From Flavihumibacter solisilvae (GTDB taxonomy: Bacteria > Bacteroidota > Bacteroidia > Chitinophagales > Chitinophagaceae): 64,000 nt of DNA. A program made the position numbers and the translations under genes. The notes below the pieces were generated by a model. That model had not been told where the DNA came from and made no database searches. It saw only the letters and a program-made list of their open reading frames with translations. Below, piece after piece: positions 55,486 through 64,000 of this stretch. How positions within the stretch are numbered: position 1 is the first letter of the stretch; each line of letters starts with the position of its first letter. The stretch lies in the NCBI RefSeq assembly GCF_000814475.1, contig NZ_JSVC01000045.1, positions 1 to 64,000 on the forward strand, read 5' to 3'.

Positions 55486-56269
55486 GTTCATCGCCAATCC
55501 TGAGTTCTCCGCTGCCATTATGTAAAAGGTTTTGGCCAAATAAAACCTTTTTGTTCATGCTACGGTAAGAAGCCAGTGTTTTTAGCGGATCCTTGCCTTT
55601 AAGAGCAGTTTCCTGGTCAATCGTGGTGATAACACAGCGTGCACAAAGCTTCACCCCATAAAACCGGATCCCGTTAATACTAAACTCTTTCATTTCGTCT
55701 TCCTGGAACGGTGCACCGCCGGAGAATACGATATTCGGACGAAAGCGATTTATTGGCACAGCTTCAACCATCCTGCTATTGAGATCGTCCAGCGAAGCCT
55801 GCCCGATCAGCAAAAAAGGATAGCCATCAGAAAAACCGGTAATTTCATTTCCTGATGCATATTCAGGATCCACCTTTCTTATGGAATCATCAGGCATATA
55901 CACGAGGCGACAATTAATTCCCAGGATCGAAGAGAACCACATATCGGCAGCGTCAGAAACTGTCAGTGCAAAGCAGGTATCGTCCCAAACCACAACGTTC
56001 ATTAATTCTGCGGAAACCGGCTCAAATGGAACATCAATATATCTTGACGGATCAGGTTTATAGAATACTTTCAAACCGCTTTCCTGCAGCTGAACACGAA
56101 ACAATGCCATCGCGGGAATGTCACGTTGCGTAAAGAACATTCCCTGCTGATCAACCAGCATCCAGCGCCTGTCATGCTGAAAACCACGCTCAGTGACTTT
56201 TGCAACATCGACCGGGATTCCCCCGAGTGACTTTACCGGGTAAATAAACAGTTCACTTACGGTTAGCAT
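55472..56269 (-). CDS. MOSC domain protein (YcbX-like, without ferredoxin domain)
   Basis: A 265-residue protein with an N-terminal MOSC_N beta-barrel (SELFIYPVKSLGGIPVDVAKV, DRRWMLVDQQGMFFTQRD) and a MOSC domain with the conserved cysteine in CARCVITTIDQETA. MOSC domains handle sulfur transfer or N-hydroxy reduction with molybdenum cofactor. The plant-like 2Fe-2S domain of YcbX is absent. Its position beside mobA and nitrate reductase fits Moco use. ATG 56269 was taken because the longer start at 56347 would run past the divergent SelW start. Confidence 0.88.
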   Translation of the reverse strand: MLTVSELFIYPVKSLGGIPVDVAKVTERGFQHDRRWMLVDQQGMFFTQRDIPAMALFRVQLQESGLKVFYKPDPSRYIDVPFEPVSAELMNVVVWDDTCFALTVSDAADMWFSSILGINCRLVYMPDDSIRKVDPEYASGNEITGFSDGYPFLLIGQASLDDLNSRMVEAVPINRFRPNIVFSGGAPFQEDEMKEFSINGIRFYGVKLCARCVITTIDQETALKGKDPLKTLASYRSMNKKVLFGQNLLHNGSGELRIGDELILH

Positions 56270-56336
56270 AATTCTGATTATGCAATGATACCTTTTTCCT
56301 GTCGCATGACTTACATTTGAATCAGAATCTTCAAAT

Positions 56337-56630
56337 ATGAAACCCACACTGACTATTGAATATTGTCCGAAATGTAACTGGTTACTCAGGGCGGCTTATA
56401 TGGCACAAGAGCTGCTTACAACATTTGTTGACGAAATCAAATCGGTGACACTGGAACCAAGTGAAGTGAATGGACGTTACACCATTAGCATTGATGGGAA
56501 AGTTGTGTTTGACCGGAAGTCTTTTGGCGGTTTCCCGGAAATCAAGGAAATCAAACAAATCGTACGGGATGTTGTAAATCCGGAAAAAAATCTTGGACAT
56601 GCAGACACTCCTCCCCACAGGGAACACTAA
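56337..56630 (+). CDS. SelT/SelW/SelH (Rdx) family thioredoxin-fold protein
   Basis: A 97-residue protein with the redox motif CPKC near the N-terminus (YCPKCNWLLRA), then the FGGFPEIKEIKQIVRDVV ending typical of the Rdx family. Cys rather than selenocysteine is used. The family is thought to act in thiol redox reactions. It is divergent from the MOSC gene (67-nt gap) and its end overlaps the mobA start by 38 nt, so the two are translationally coupled. Confidence 0.85.
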   Translation: MKPTLTIEYCPKCNWLLRAAYMAQELLTTFVDEIKSVTLEPSEVNGRYTISIDGKVVFDRKSFGGFPEIKEIKQIVRDVVNPEKNLGHADTPPHREH

Positions 56631-57225
56631 CCTGGACAAGCTGCAGCCGGTTGTATTGTGTGGCGGACAAAGTACCCGCATGGGTACGGATAAGGGACTG
56701 ATCAAACCCAAGGATATTACATGGGTACAACAAAGCGTTGAATTGTTGTCAGCTATTACAACCCCTGTTTTGATATCGGTAAATCCGCAACAGGTATCTA
56801 CTTATAAAACTGCCATACCATCAGGACAGCTGATAGCAGACGATCCTCTCTTAATCATCGCAGGTCCGCTTCACGGCATATTGAGCATCCACCTTCAGTT
56901 TCCCGACCTGGATCTTCTCGTATTGGCCTGTGATATGCCCGTGATGAACCTGGAAGTTTTAAGCCTGCTTACAGCTCAGTACCAGCATCACCGGGAGTTT
57001 GAAGCCTTTGTCTTCAGAAACGGTGAGGAAACCGAACCGTTATGTGCGATCTACACCGCAATAGGTCTTGCAAAAATTTACGGGCAATTCAAGGCAGGCG
57101 GTCTCCACAGGCATAGCATGAAAAACATGATCAGTAAACTTGACACGTGCTTCATTGCAGTGCCGCAGCACCTGGCATTCAGTTTCCGGAACATAAATGC
57201 GCATTCCGAGCTGAATGGATTATAG
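56593..57225 (+). CDS. mobA: Molybdenum cofactor guanylyltransferase MobA
   Basis: A 210-residue nucleotidyltransferase adding GMP to Mo-molybdopterin to form the MGD cofactor. The glycine-rich GTP motif is LCGGQSTRMGTDKG (about 22-35) and the metal-binding LACDMPV is near 113. Length is slightly larger than E. coli MobA (194). The start is uncertain between ATG 56593 and 56599. It supplies the bis-MGD cofactor for the nitrate reductase encoded convergently to the right; the stop of mobA and the stop of that operon are adjacent (57225/57226). Confidence 0.92.
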   Translation: MDMQTLLPTGNTNLDKLQPVVLCGGQSTRMGTDKGLIKPKDITWVQQSVELLSAITTPVLISVNPQQVSTYKTAIPSGQLIADDPLLIIAGPLHGILSIHLQFPDLDLLVLACDMPVMNLEVLSLLTAQYQHHREFEAFVFRNGEETEPLCAIYTAIGLAKIYGQFKAGGLHRHSMKNMISKLDTCFIAVPQHLAFSFRNINAHSELNGL

Positions 57226-58677
57226 TCAGGTTTCCTGGTAACCGAGTGATCGAACATCGACCTGGCGATATTCAGACTTCGATGCATCACATAACGAGCA
57301 TGCATAAGTGTCCGGTAGTGAAATAAATGGCACTTCCTTGTCGCAGTAGACGGTGAGACATTCGCCACACTGGTAGACAGTAACGGGAGCAGAAGAAACA
57401 TCTTCCTTTGAAGGTTGTTTTACCCTCGGTACGGAAACCGGCTTTTGCTGGTAATATGCAATTACCGCACGTCTCAATTGCTCCGGTAACAGCCACCGTG
57501 GATTATTTTTGCTGTAAATGAAACCTGTCCTTTGATTAGGATTGTAATCCTGGGCGCACAAAATATCATACGTATGAAAGAGTCGAAACCTTCCGATCTT
57601 CAGTAAAGGTCTCCTCCGAACAAGAATACTACTGAAAACCTCCGACTTATTTCTTGTTTTAATGCCTATACACAGACCAAATGTCCTGATATCATCTTCG
57701 TTAAGGCGCCTCACGAGGTAATGCTTCAGCTTAAGTCCATCCGCACAGTTATCTTCCACCTGGAAATTGAGCTCATTAGCCGCATGCCGCACGTTGACCT
57801 GGTACCTGCCGAGAAGGTCATTCCACCATTCACGATCTTTCTTATCAATATTTTTAATGATGAGAGATTTCCATGGCGTTGAACAGATCTGGCCTGTTTT
57901 GGTATCGAGACACAACCGGCAAACCGCCTGGAGAAAATCGACCGGGAAAGTTTCATCACGCTGATAAATACCGAGCCAGTATTTGTTGTTGTACCGGTTA
58001 AACCCTTCGTAATAGGGAAGATTGAATGCCGGCAGCACTGCTGCCCGCGAAGCTTTACGGGTAAGAAAGGCAGAGGATGCGAGATAAGAAAACAGCAAGT
58101 CACCATCGGGAGACGCATGGTGAATAAACTTATCAGCATGTTTAAAAATCAGCTGTTCGATGTGGCGGCTCATCCGGGCGAGATCGTTCGTGTACACCAG
58201 TTCGTTCGATTCATAGACAATATTTGTCTTGGGAAAACGAATGAAGCAATACCAGTAATGAGGGGAATCACCTGCAGCAACCCAATTGATGTTGCCGGTA
58301 AGCATGGGAGTAAAGCTTTGATTGCTGTCAGACACATTTATCTTAAGCTCCGGCAAGTAGTCGAAGGAATCCAAAATATCCCTGTACACCCCTTCACTCA
58401 GCCATGTATCATGAATAAACACTTCCTCCGCAGGGTAAGAGCTCATAATATTCGGATGGCTGTCCAGCCCACGGAAATACGGAACATTTAACATGGATAA
58501 CTGCCTGCAGAACTCAATATAATTTTCTTTTACCACTTCAATGACCAGTTGCTGCCGGAGCCCGAACCTGACAAAAGTCACACCGGCATTCCTGCATGCC
58601 ACGAGAATGTTATATAGATCCCCAGGCGAAATGATGCCACCACGAAAATTGATCGCAATTATACCGGTGCTTTTCAT
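57226..58677 (-). CDS. Nitrite/sulfite-reductase-like protein with C-terminal rubredoxin
   Basis: A 483-residue protein at the end of the nitrate operon. The N-terminus (GIIAINFRGGIISPGDLYNILVACRNAG) resembles the ferredoxin-like half-domain of nitrite/sulfite reductases, and a second region (CLDTKTGQICSTPWKSLII, about 255-275) resembles the second half. The expected C-x5-C plus C-x3-C cluster ligands for siroheme/4Fe-4S are not present. The C-terminus is a rubredoxin: C437-x2-C440 and C460-x2-C463 with an extra C445. It may be an electron carrier or a divergent reductase. ATGA overlap with the upstream gene shows coupling. Confidence 0.8.
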   Translation of the reverse strand: MKSTGIIAINFRGGIISPGDLYNILVACRNAGVTFVRFGLRQQLVIEVVKENYIEFCRQLSMLNVPYFRGLDSHPNIMSSYPAEEVFIHDTWLSEGVYRDILDSFDYLPELKINVSDSNQSFTPMLTGNINWVAAGDSPHYWYCFIRFPKTNIVYESNELVYTNDLARMSRHIEQLIFKHADKFIHHASPDGDLLFSYLASSAFLTRKASRAAVLPAFNLPYYEGFNRYNNKYWLGIYQRDETFPVDFLQAVCRLCLDTKTGQICSTPWKSLIIKNIDKKDREWWNDLLGRYQVNVRHAANELNFQVEDNCADGLKLKHYLVRRLNEDDIRTFGLCIGIKTRNKSEVFSSILVRRRPLLKIGRFRLFHTYDILCAQDYNPNQRTGFIYSKNNPRWLLPEQLRRAVIAYYQQKPVSVPRVKQPSKEDVSSAPVTVYQCGECLTVYCDKEVPFISLPDTYACSLCDASKSEYRQVDVRSLGYQET

Positions 58678-59162
58678 AATGCGAGTTTTTCCGGGAGATA
58701 ATTAATAAGTCCAAATTCCTTTATGGCAAGTGGAAAATTCCTGTTCTCATGACCTGGCCTGCACAATTTCAGCAATGCAAATCTTTGAAGCCTGGTAAGC
58801 CGGCTCCATGATCTTTTATCGATTACCAGGCCGTAGAGCTTCACATGATCCTGGAGCGAAGAAGGAATCACCTGGCAATTATCCCATGGCGGATCTGTGT
58901 CAACAGGAATTTCCACAGGAGCTTCACCGGTCGTCCGCAAAATAATGGTAACCAATAATTGCCTGTAAAAACGTTTTTCTGCAGGCAGATAACATTGCAG
59001 GGTAGCCAAAGCGTAACGTTCTTCTACGGTACACCTGCTCCACGCGGCCAGCGACAATTTGATACCAGCCAGGTCTAGTTTGAGCCGAACGGTCATGGGT
59101 ATGCAACGAATATTCTCTTCGACAAAATCAGACTCAAACCGGAAATATTCCATTGTATTCAT
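58674..59162 (-). CDS. Nitrate reductase-associated protein (Nitr_red_assoc family)
   Basis: A 162-residue protein matching the conserved family found next to cyanobacterial and bacterial assimilatory nitrate reductase genes. The start FRFESDFVEENIRCIPMTVRLKLDLAGIKL and the SLAAWSRCTVEERYAL region are characteristic. The biochemical role is unknown. It starts 5 nt after the nitrate reductase stop and overlaps the next gene by 4 nt. Confidence 0.85.
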   Translation of the reverse strand: MNTMEYFRFESDFVEENIRCIPMTVRLKLDLAGIKLSLAAWSRCTVEERYALATLQCYLPAEKRFYRQLLVTIILRTTGEAPVEIPVDTDPPWDNCQVIPSSLQDHVKLYGLVIDKRSWSRLTRLQRFALLKLCRPGHENRNFPLAIKEFGLINYLPEKLAL

Positions 59163-59167
59163 ATCGG

Positions 59168-62100
59168 TCAGCTTTTAAAATTTTCAAGTATTGATTTCAC
59201 TTCAGGCCTGCAGCTTCCGCAGCCCATTCCCGCCCCGGTTAACTGGCACAACTGAACCAGGTCGCGGCATCCCTGCTCAATTTTTGCTGCCAGGTTGCCT
59301 TCACCCACATTACTGCAACTGCACACCAACTTTCCCAATACGGGCTCTGCGGATTTTCCTGAGCGCAGCAGTTGAAGTCTCTTTTCACTTAATTCTGTCT
59401 TCTGTTGAATCAGGTCCCTGAATTCCAGGAATTCTGATTTATCACCGATAAGGATGGCACCAACGAGCCTGTTGTTGTGCACTATACATTTCTTATAATA
59501 CCGGAGCGCCCGGTCAATGAAAACCACTTCTTCAAACGCGGGATCATCAGGACATTCAGCCATGCCCAGCGAACAAAGATCGGTACCATGCATTTTAAGG
59601 ATATTCATCAGCAACGAACCATCATAGTAACCGGAAATATCTCCATTTACAAACCTGGCAACTGTTTCTGCCTGCTGTTCGGCCGCGGCTGTAATCCCAT
59701 ATAAAAACCCATTGAACTCGGCGATCTCTCCTATTGCAAAAACAGACGAATCGTTGGTCTGGAGGTATTCATTCACTACAACACCTCTTTTACAATCGAT
59801 CCCTGAATTCCTGGCGAGATCGATGTTGGGAACCGTACCTATCGCAATGACCAGTGCCTGGCAACTGATAAGCAGTCCGCTTTTTAACCTGATGCCTTCT
59901 ATCCTTCCCGATCCCAGGCACCTTTCAATTTCATCGTTATAATAGATATCGATGCCTTTTGCAGTAAGTTCCTCATGAAGCAGCTGACTGCCTAGCGGAT
60001 CAAGCTGTCGATCCATTAGCCGGGATATCCGCTGGATAATGGTAACCTGCATACCTGTCTCCCTTAAAGAAGCCGCGAGTTCAATTCCCAATAAGCCCCC
60101 GCCGACAATAACCACATTCCCTTTTGACATTTCGAGGTGGGACCTGAACGCATCTGCATCACTTCGGCTTCGCATACTGAATATTCCTTTCATGTCGGGA
60201 AGATCACGAAGCGTCGCAGCCCTGCTTCCTGTAGCTATTACCAGGAGATCGTAACAGTGCGTTTCACCATTACTGTCAGTTACCGTTTTATTTGCACGAT
60301 CGATAGTTTCTATGCTAACACCACGATGAAGCCTGACCTTATAATCTGCTTCTTCCTTTTCGGTCATCTTTACCAGGCCGTCCCAATGCAATACGCCACT
60401 TATGTAGTCCGGTAACAATACCCGGTTGTAAAAAGGATAATTTTCCTTGCTGAAGACCTCAATCTCATCATCTGAGTTCAGCGCCCGGTAGCTTTTAACA
60501 AACCCGCAGGCGCCGGCGCCGGCACCGATCACGACAATCTTTTGAATTTGTTTTGCGAATCTGCAAATTTGTACCGCACTGTATTTAAAATCAGGCTCTT
60601 TGCTGATGGGGTCAACCAGGTTATTGGTCAGGTTATTCGCCCTGTTCAGATCGCTGTTCAATACCTGGCCCCAATGCATGGGCATAAATACCACTCCCTT
60701 TTTTATTGAATGCGTGAGCTTTGCCTTAACACGAACATTTCCCCGCCTGCTTGTCACTTCAACTATATTATTATCCAGTATTCCTCTTTCAGCCGCATCA
60801 TCCGGGTGTATTTCCAGGAAAGCATCCCTGACATGCTGCTTCAGCCTGCTCACCTTTCCTGTTTTCGACATGGTATGCCATTGATCACGGATCCTGCCGG
60901 TCGTTAATACGAGCGGGTATTCAGTTGTGAGTGTTTCACTTTTATTATGATCAGGAAAGCTGTGTATGACAGCTTTTGCAGAAGGAGTAGAGAACTTTTT
61001 ATCCAGAAATATCCTAGCTGTTCCATAACCATCCAGGTGCCTGAGATATGGCCACTGGACAGATCTTTTTTCACGCAGCAATTCATGATCAACGGCACTG
61101 ATGTCGATATTGGTTCCTTTAGTGAGGGCTGCGTGTTCACGGTAGATCTCAGCGGGAGAAGTGTAGTCAAATCCCTCAAAACCCATTTTTGCGGCAAACC
61201 TGCAAATGATCTCCGAATCAGGCAACGCTTCACCCGGTGGTTCCATAACTTTTTCCAGCAGACTGATCCGCCTTTCGGCATTGGTCATGGTCCCTGTCTT
61301 TTCTGTCCATCCCGCGGCAGGCAATATGACATCAGCGAATCCGAGGCTTTGCGGTTTATTACTGATGTCCTGTACTACAACAAACTTCGCCCGGCGCAAC
61401 GCCTCTTCTGCAAATCTTGCGTCTGGCAGACTCACGAGTGGGTTTGTGCACATGATCCATATTGCTTTGAGTCTACCGTCATGTAAAGCATCAAACATTT
61501 CCGTTGCAGTAAGTCCGGGTGTGGAAGCGATTTTACCACCGCCCCAGAATTTCTCAACATACTCACGGTGACGGGCATTGGAAAGGTCACGATGTGCGGG
61601 TAAGAGGTTACTAAGTCCGCCAACCTCCCTTCCCCCCATAGCGTTTGGCTGACCTGTAAGAGAAAATGGTCCTGAACCCGGTTTCCCGATCTGGCCTGTA
61701 ACCAGGTTTAAGTTAATAAGAGAAAGGTTCTTTTGCACACCGACCGAACTTTGGTTCAGTCCCATTGTCCACATAGTTAGAAATGACCTGGCTTTACCAA
61801 TCATTGCTGCGGCCTCCCGGATCTCGTCAGTACCAAGCCCGCAGATTGCTGCAGCTTCTTCGACAGTGCGGGCGAAAACGTTTTCGCGGTATTCTTCGAA
61901 CCCTTCCGAATGGTTTTCTATAAACGAGCGATCAATGTCGCCATTTTCAATAAGACATCGGCCTATAGCATGGTGAAGTGTAATATCTGTTCCTGGATTT
62001 AACTGGAGGTGCAGGTCAGCCATGGTGGCTGTTTGGGTAATGCGCGGATCACTGACAATGATGCGAAGGTCCGGGTTGGCAAGCCTGGCGGCTTCCACTC

Positions 62101-62647
62101 TTCTCCAGATGATCGGATGGCACCATGCCGGGTTTGCACCGGCAACGAAAATACATTCGGCCAATTCGATATCATCATATGCGACAGGTACCGTATCCTC
62201 ACCCAGGCTCATTTTATATGCGGCTACTGCAGAACTCATGCAAAGCCGGGAGTTTGTATCTAAGTTATTACTGCCGATAAATCCTTTCATGAGCTTGTTC
62301 ACCACGTAATATTCTTCAGTCAGGCACTGTCCGGACGCGTAAAACGCAACGGAATCCGGACCATATTTTTTTATCAATGTTGTAAATACTGCTGCTGTCC
62401 TTTCCAGTGCGGTGTTCCAGGTGACCCGGTGTTTTGGCAGATTACGGGCATAACGCATTTCGGGATAAAGCAACCTGTCGGACTGGTCGATCAGTGTATG
62501 GTGCAGGTTCATGCCTTTTGAACAGAGCATGCCTTTGTTAACAGGATGTTCAGGATCGCCTTTAACGGTGAGCCTGCCCTGGCGGTCCTGGTCTACAAGG
62601 ATCCCACATCCAACGCCACAATAACAACAGGTTGTTTTAAAAGTCAT
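59168..62647 (-). CDS. nasA: Single-chain assimilatory nitrate reductase: Mo catalytic + FAD/NAD(P)H + 2Fe-2S domains
   Basis: A 1159-residue enzyme reducing nitrate to nitrite in the cytoplasm. Residues 1-690 are the bis-MGD molybdoenzyme; the 4Fe-4S cluster ligands are C7, C10, C14 and C42. Residues about 700-1085 are an FAD/NAD(P)H oxidoreductase like NasB or NirB N-terminus (VIGAGAGACGF with G708, and the NAD motif VIVGGGLLGIELA). The last 55 residues are a BFD-type 2Fe-2S domain (CSCSNV and GMGCGSCRPEV). In Klebsiella and Bacillus these parts are separate proteins, so here electron delivery is built in. ATG 62647 was chosen; the longer frame to 62761 runs into the transporter gene. Confidence 0.92.
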   Translation of the reverse strand: MTFKTTCCYCGVGCGILVDQDRQGRLTVKGDPEHPVNKGMLCSKGMNLHHTLIDQSDRLLYPEMRYARNLPKHRVTWNTALERTAAVFTTLIKKYGPDSVAFYASGQCLTEEYYVVNKLMKGFIGSNNLDTNSRLCMSSAVAAYKMSLGEDTVPVAYDDIELAECIFVAGANPAWCHPIIWRRVEAARLANPDLRIIVSDPRITQTATMADLHLQLNPGTDITLHHAIGRCLIENGDIDRSFIENHSEGFEEYRENVFARTVEEAAAICGLGTDEIREAAAMIGKARSFLTMWTMGLNQSSVGVQKNLSLINLNLVTGQIGKPGSGPFSLTGQPNAMGGREVGGLSNLLPAHRDLSNARHREYVEKFWGGGKIASTPGLTATEMFDALHDGRLKAIWIMCTNPLVSLPDARFAEEALRRAKFVVVQDISNKPQSLGFADVILPAAGWTEKTGTMTNAERRISLLEKVMEPPGEALPDSEIICRFAAKMGFEGFDYTSPAEIYREHAALTKGTNIDISAVDHELLREKRSVQWPYLRHLDGYGTARIFLDKKFSTPSAKAVIHSFPDHNKSETLTTEYPLVLTTGRIRDQWHTMSKTGKVSRLKQHVRDAFLEIHPDDAAERGILDNNIVEVTSRRGNVRVKAKLTHSIKKGVVFMPMHWGQVLNSDLNRANNLTNNLVDPISKEPDFKYSAVQICRFAKQIQKIVVIGAGAGACGFVKSYRALNSDDEIEVFSKENYPFYNRVLLPDYISGVLHWDGLVKMTEKEEADYKVRLHRGVSIETIDRANKTVTDSNGETHCYDLLVIATGSRAATLRDLPDMKGIFSMRSRSDADAFRSHLEMSKGNVVIVGGGLLGIELAASLRETGMQVTIIQRISRLMDRQLDPLGSQLLHEELTAKGIDIYYNDEIERCLGSGRIEGIRLKSGLLISCQALVIAIGTVPNIDLARNSGIDCKRGVVVNEYLQTNDSSVFAIGEIAEFNGFLYGITAAAEQQAETVARFVNGDISGYYDGSLLMNILKMHGTDLCSLGMAECPDDPAFEEVVFIDRALRYYKKCIVHNNRLVGAILIGDKSEFLEFRDLIQQKTELSEKRLQLLRSGKSAEPVLGKLVCSCSNVGEGNLAAKIEQGCRDLVQLCQLTGAGMGCGSCRPEVKSILENFKS

Positions 62648-62681
62648 ATCAGAACGTAAATAGTAAAAAATAAAAGGCCGG

Positions 62682-63971
62682 TCAGGCACGGGCAGCCTCG
62701 GTGTCGGTGCTGAGCTCAACGGCTGCAGCTTCTTTAGAAGCCAGTTTGAAAACAAACACAATTACACCTACCGCGAATACACTTCCACCGAGATAGAAGA
62801 ATGCATCAGCATAGGGATAGGCTTTGAACAGGAAACCGATCAGCATAGCACCGATATTCCCCCCCGCACCGACTATGCCGGCAACACTACCTATAGCTTT
62901 AGGATTTATAAATGGCACCATGCTGTACGTGGCACCGTTAGCCATTTTCAGGCAGAGACCAAAGAAAAACATGAGAACAATAGCCATACCCAACGCACCT
63001 GCTTTAGCGAAACAGATGATCCCGAGGCCTTCCAGCAGCAGCAATACAGTAAGCAGGTTTAGTTTACCGCCGAAGCCAAATCGTTTCCCGACTTTGTCGG
63101 ACACAATCCCGCCTAACGCACGTGCAAATACATTTATCCACCCGAAAATACTGGCCAGGAGTCCTGCGATGATCAGGCTTGCCTTATAGTCATCGTGAAA
63201 GAAAGTGGCTGCATAATTATCCACCGTTATTTCTACACCGAAACAGGCAGCATAGGCTATCGTAAGTACCCATGTGCGATAATCCTTCAAAGCAACCAAA
63301 AATGTATTTTCTTTTTTTGCCTTTGGATCTGCAGGTAGTTCGTCGAGATTTCCTGCAGGTGTGTCTTTCGTGTACCGGAAATAAATAAAGGCCATTACCA
63401 GTAGCAGAAAACCAGGGATGATCATGGCAACGCGCCAGCTGTTCTCGTTGCTTACCCATCCCATTGTCACCATTCCCGCTGCAATAAGTGGCATAATGAT
63501 CTGGGTTGCGCCACCACCAGTATTTCCCCATCCACCAGTCACTGCATTTGCAGTACCTTTAATGTTGGAGGCAAACATAACAGACGTGTGATATTGTGTC
63601 AATACAAACGAAGCGCCTATCACACCTATGGCCAAACGAAATATCAGGAAGGATAAATAACTGTTACTCAAACCGATCAACATCACGGGAAGAGAACAGA
63701 TTACCAGCAATGCGGTATACGTTTTTCGTGGACCCCATATATCGCAGAGCCGGCCGACAATCAGCCTGGCCAGGATGGTTGCTGAAACAGCCGCTATTCC
63801 AATATTTCCTTTCTGTGCCTTTGTAAGATGGAGTTGTTCACTCACTAGTGGCATAAGTGGTGCAATGCCGAACCAGGCAAAGAAACAAACAAAAAATGTC
63901 AGCCACGTAATGTGAAATGTTCTCATCTGAACTCCCCTGAGACTGAAAATCTTTAACCGCTCCAGCGGCAA
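62682..63971 (-). CDS. MFS nitrate/nitrite transporter (NarK/NasA type), start possibly beyond window
   Basis: A twelve-helix major-facilitator protein. The two nitrate-signature glycine-rich motifs, GGWGNTGGG and AGIVGAGGNIGAM, are present, as is MRTFHITWLTFFVCFFAWFGIAPLM at the N-terminus. The annotated start is a TTG at 63971, and the frame stays open to the window edge, so the true start may lie upstream; ATG 63926 is an internal alternative. It stands 34 nt before the nitrate reductase and should bring in nitrate for it. It is a member of the NNP family by these motifs. Confidence 0.9.
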   Translation of the reverse strand: MPLERLKIFSLRGVQMRTFHITWLTFFVCFFAWFGIAPLMPLVSEQLHLTKAQKGNIGIAAVSATILARLIVGRLCDIWGPRKTYTALLVICSLPVMLIGLSNSYLSFLIFRLAIGVIGASFVLTQYHTSVMFASNIKGTANAVTGGWGNTGGGATQIIMPLIAAGMVTMGWVSNENSWRVAMIIPGFLLLVMAFIYFRYTKDTPAGNLDELPADPKAKKENTFLVALKDYRTWVLTIAYAACFGVEITVDNYAATFFHDDYKASLIIAGLLASIFGWINVFARALGGIVSDKVGKRFGFGGKLNLLTVLLLLEGLGIICFAKAGALGMAIVLMFFFGLCLKMANGATYSMVPFINPKAIGSVAGIVGAGGNIGAMLIGFLFKAYPYADAFFYLGGSVFAVGVIVFVFKLASKEAAAVELSTDTEAARA

Positions 63972-64000
63972 ATGATTGCTATGCGTATGAATTGTTGACA

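Overview
The window looks like a chromosomal segment of a Bacteroidota bacterium, most likely family Chitinophagaceae. Evidence: promoters of the TTTG / TAnnTTTG type, a type IX secretion (T9SS) sorting domain, SPOR, LytTR, TonB-receptor, DUF5009 and LemA/TPM genes, a long SecA, and intergenic AT-rich spacers around a roughly 45% GC coding sequence. It is mostly core genome. I see no IS element, prophage, integron or CRISPR array.

Left end (1-9.2 kb): three tandem minus-strand promoters with GC-rich discriminators point out of the window, probably at an rRNA operon just left of base 1. Then come truA with an overlapping secreted-protein gene, an M1 aminopeptidase, a lemA-TPM-TPM operon, the glycolytic genes gap and pgk, and a tRNA-Glu(UUC) with its own promoter and terminator. 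From 9.3 to 21 kb: an NmrA-like protein, a decayed sorbosone-dehydrogenase tail, a hybrid histidine kinase divergent from an HPt/LytTR pair (a complete phosphorelay), methionine genes metX and metZ with an OsmC protein, a beta-CASP nuclease, lysA and scpB.

21-40.5 kb: an atpG separated from the other ATP synthase genes, divergent secA, a TonB-dependent receptor, a DUF5009/phytanoyl-CoA dioxygenase pair, three amidohydrolase domains in two genes (only one domain keeps HxH), deoC, a SPOR protein, an M20 peptidase, and a four-gene ABC/GntR operon with a candidate operator at its head. 40.6-55.5 kb: maeB, mlaE-mlaF without the MCE subunit, sucD without sucC, a T9SS-exported beta-repeat protein, a 2020-residue alpha-2-macroglobulin with a CxEQ thioester motif, and an FAD oxidoreductase.

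Right end (55.5-64 kb): a nitrate assimilation and molybdenum-cofactor region. On the minus strand a NarK/NasA-type transporter, a single-chain nitrate reductase (Mo catalytic domain + FAD/NAD(P)H reductase + BFD-type 2Fe-2S domain), a nitrate-reductase-associated protein and a nitrite/sulfite-reductase-like protein ending in rubredoxin form a tight operon. It converges on mobA and a SelW-like thioredoxin-fold gene, with a MOSC protein beside them. No canonical nitrite reductase is visible. The rubredoxin-tailed protein lacks the expected siroheme/4Fe-4S cysteines and is the most unusual gene here.

Smaller-scale structure includes two intergenic arrays with an 11-bp period, two related arrays with an 8-bp period, several strong hairpin terminators, and a triple GTAC operator-like site.
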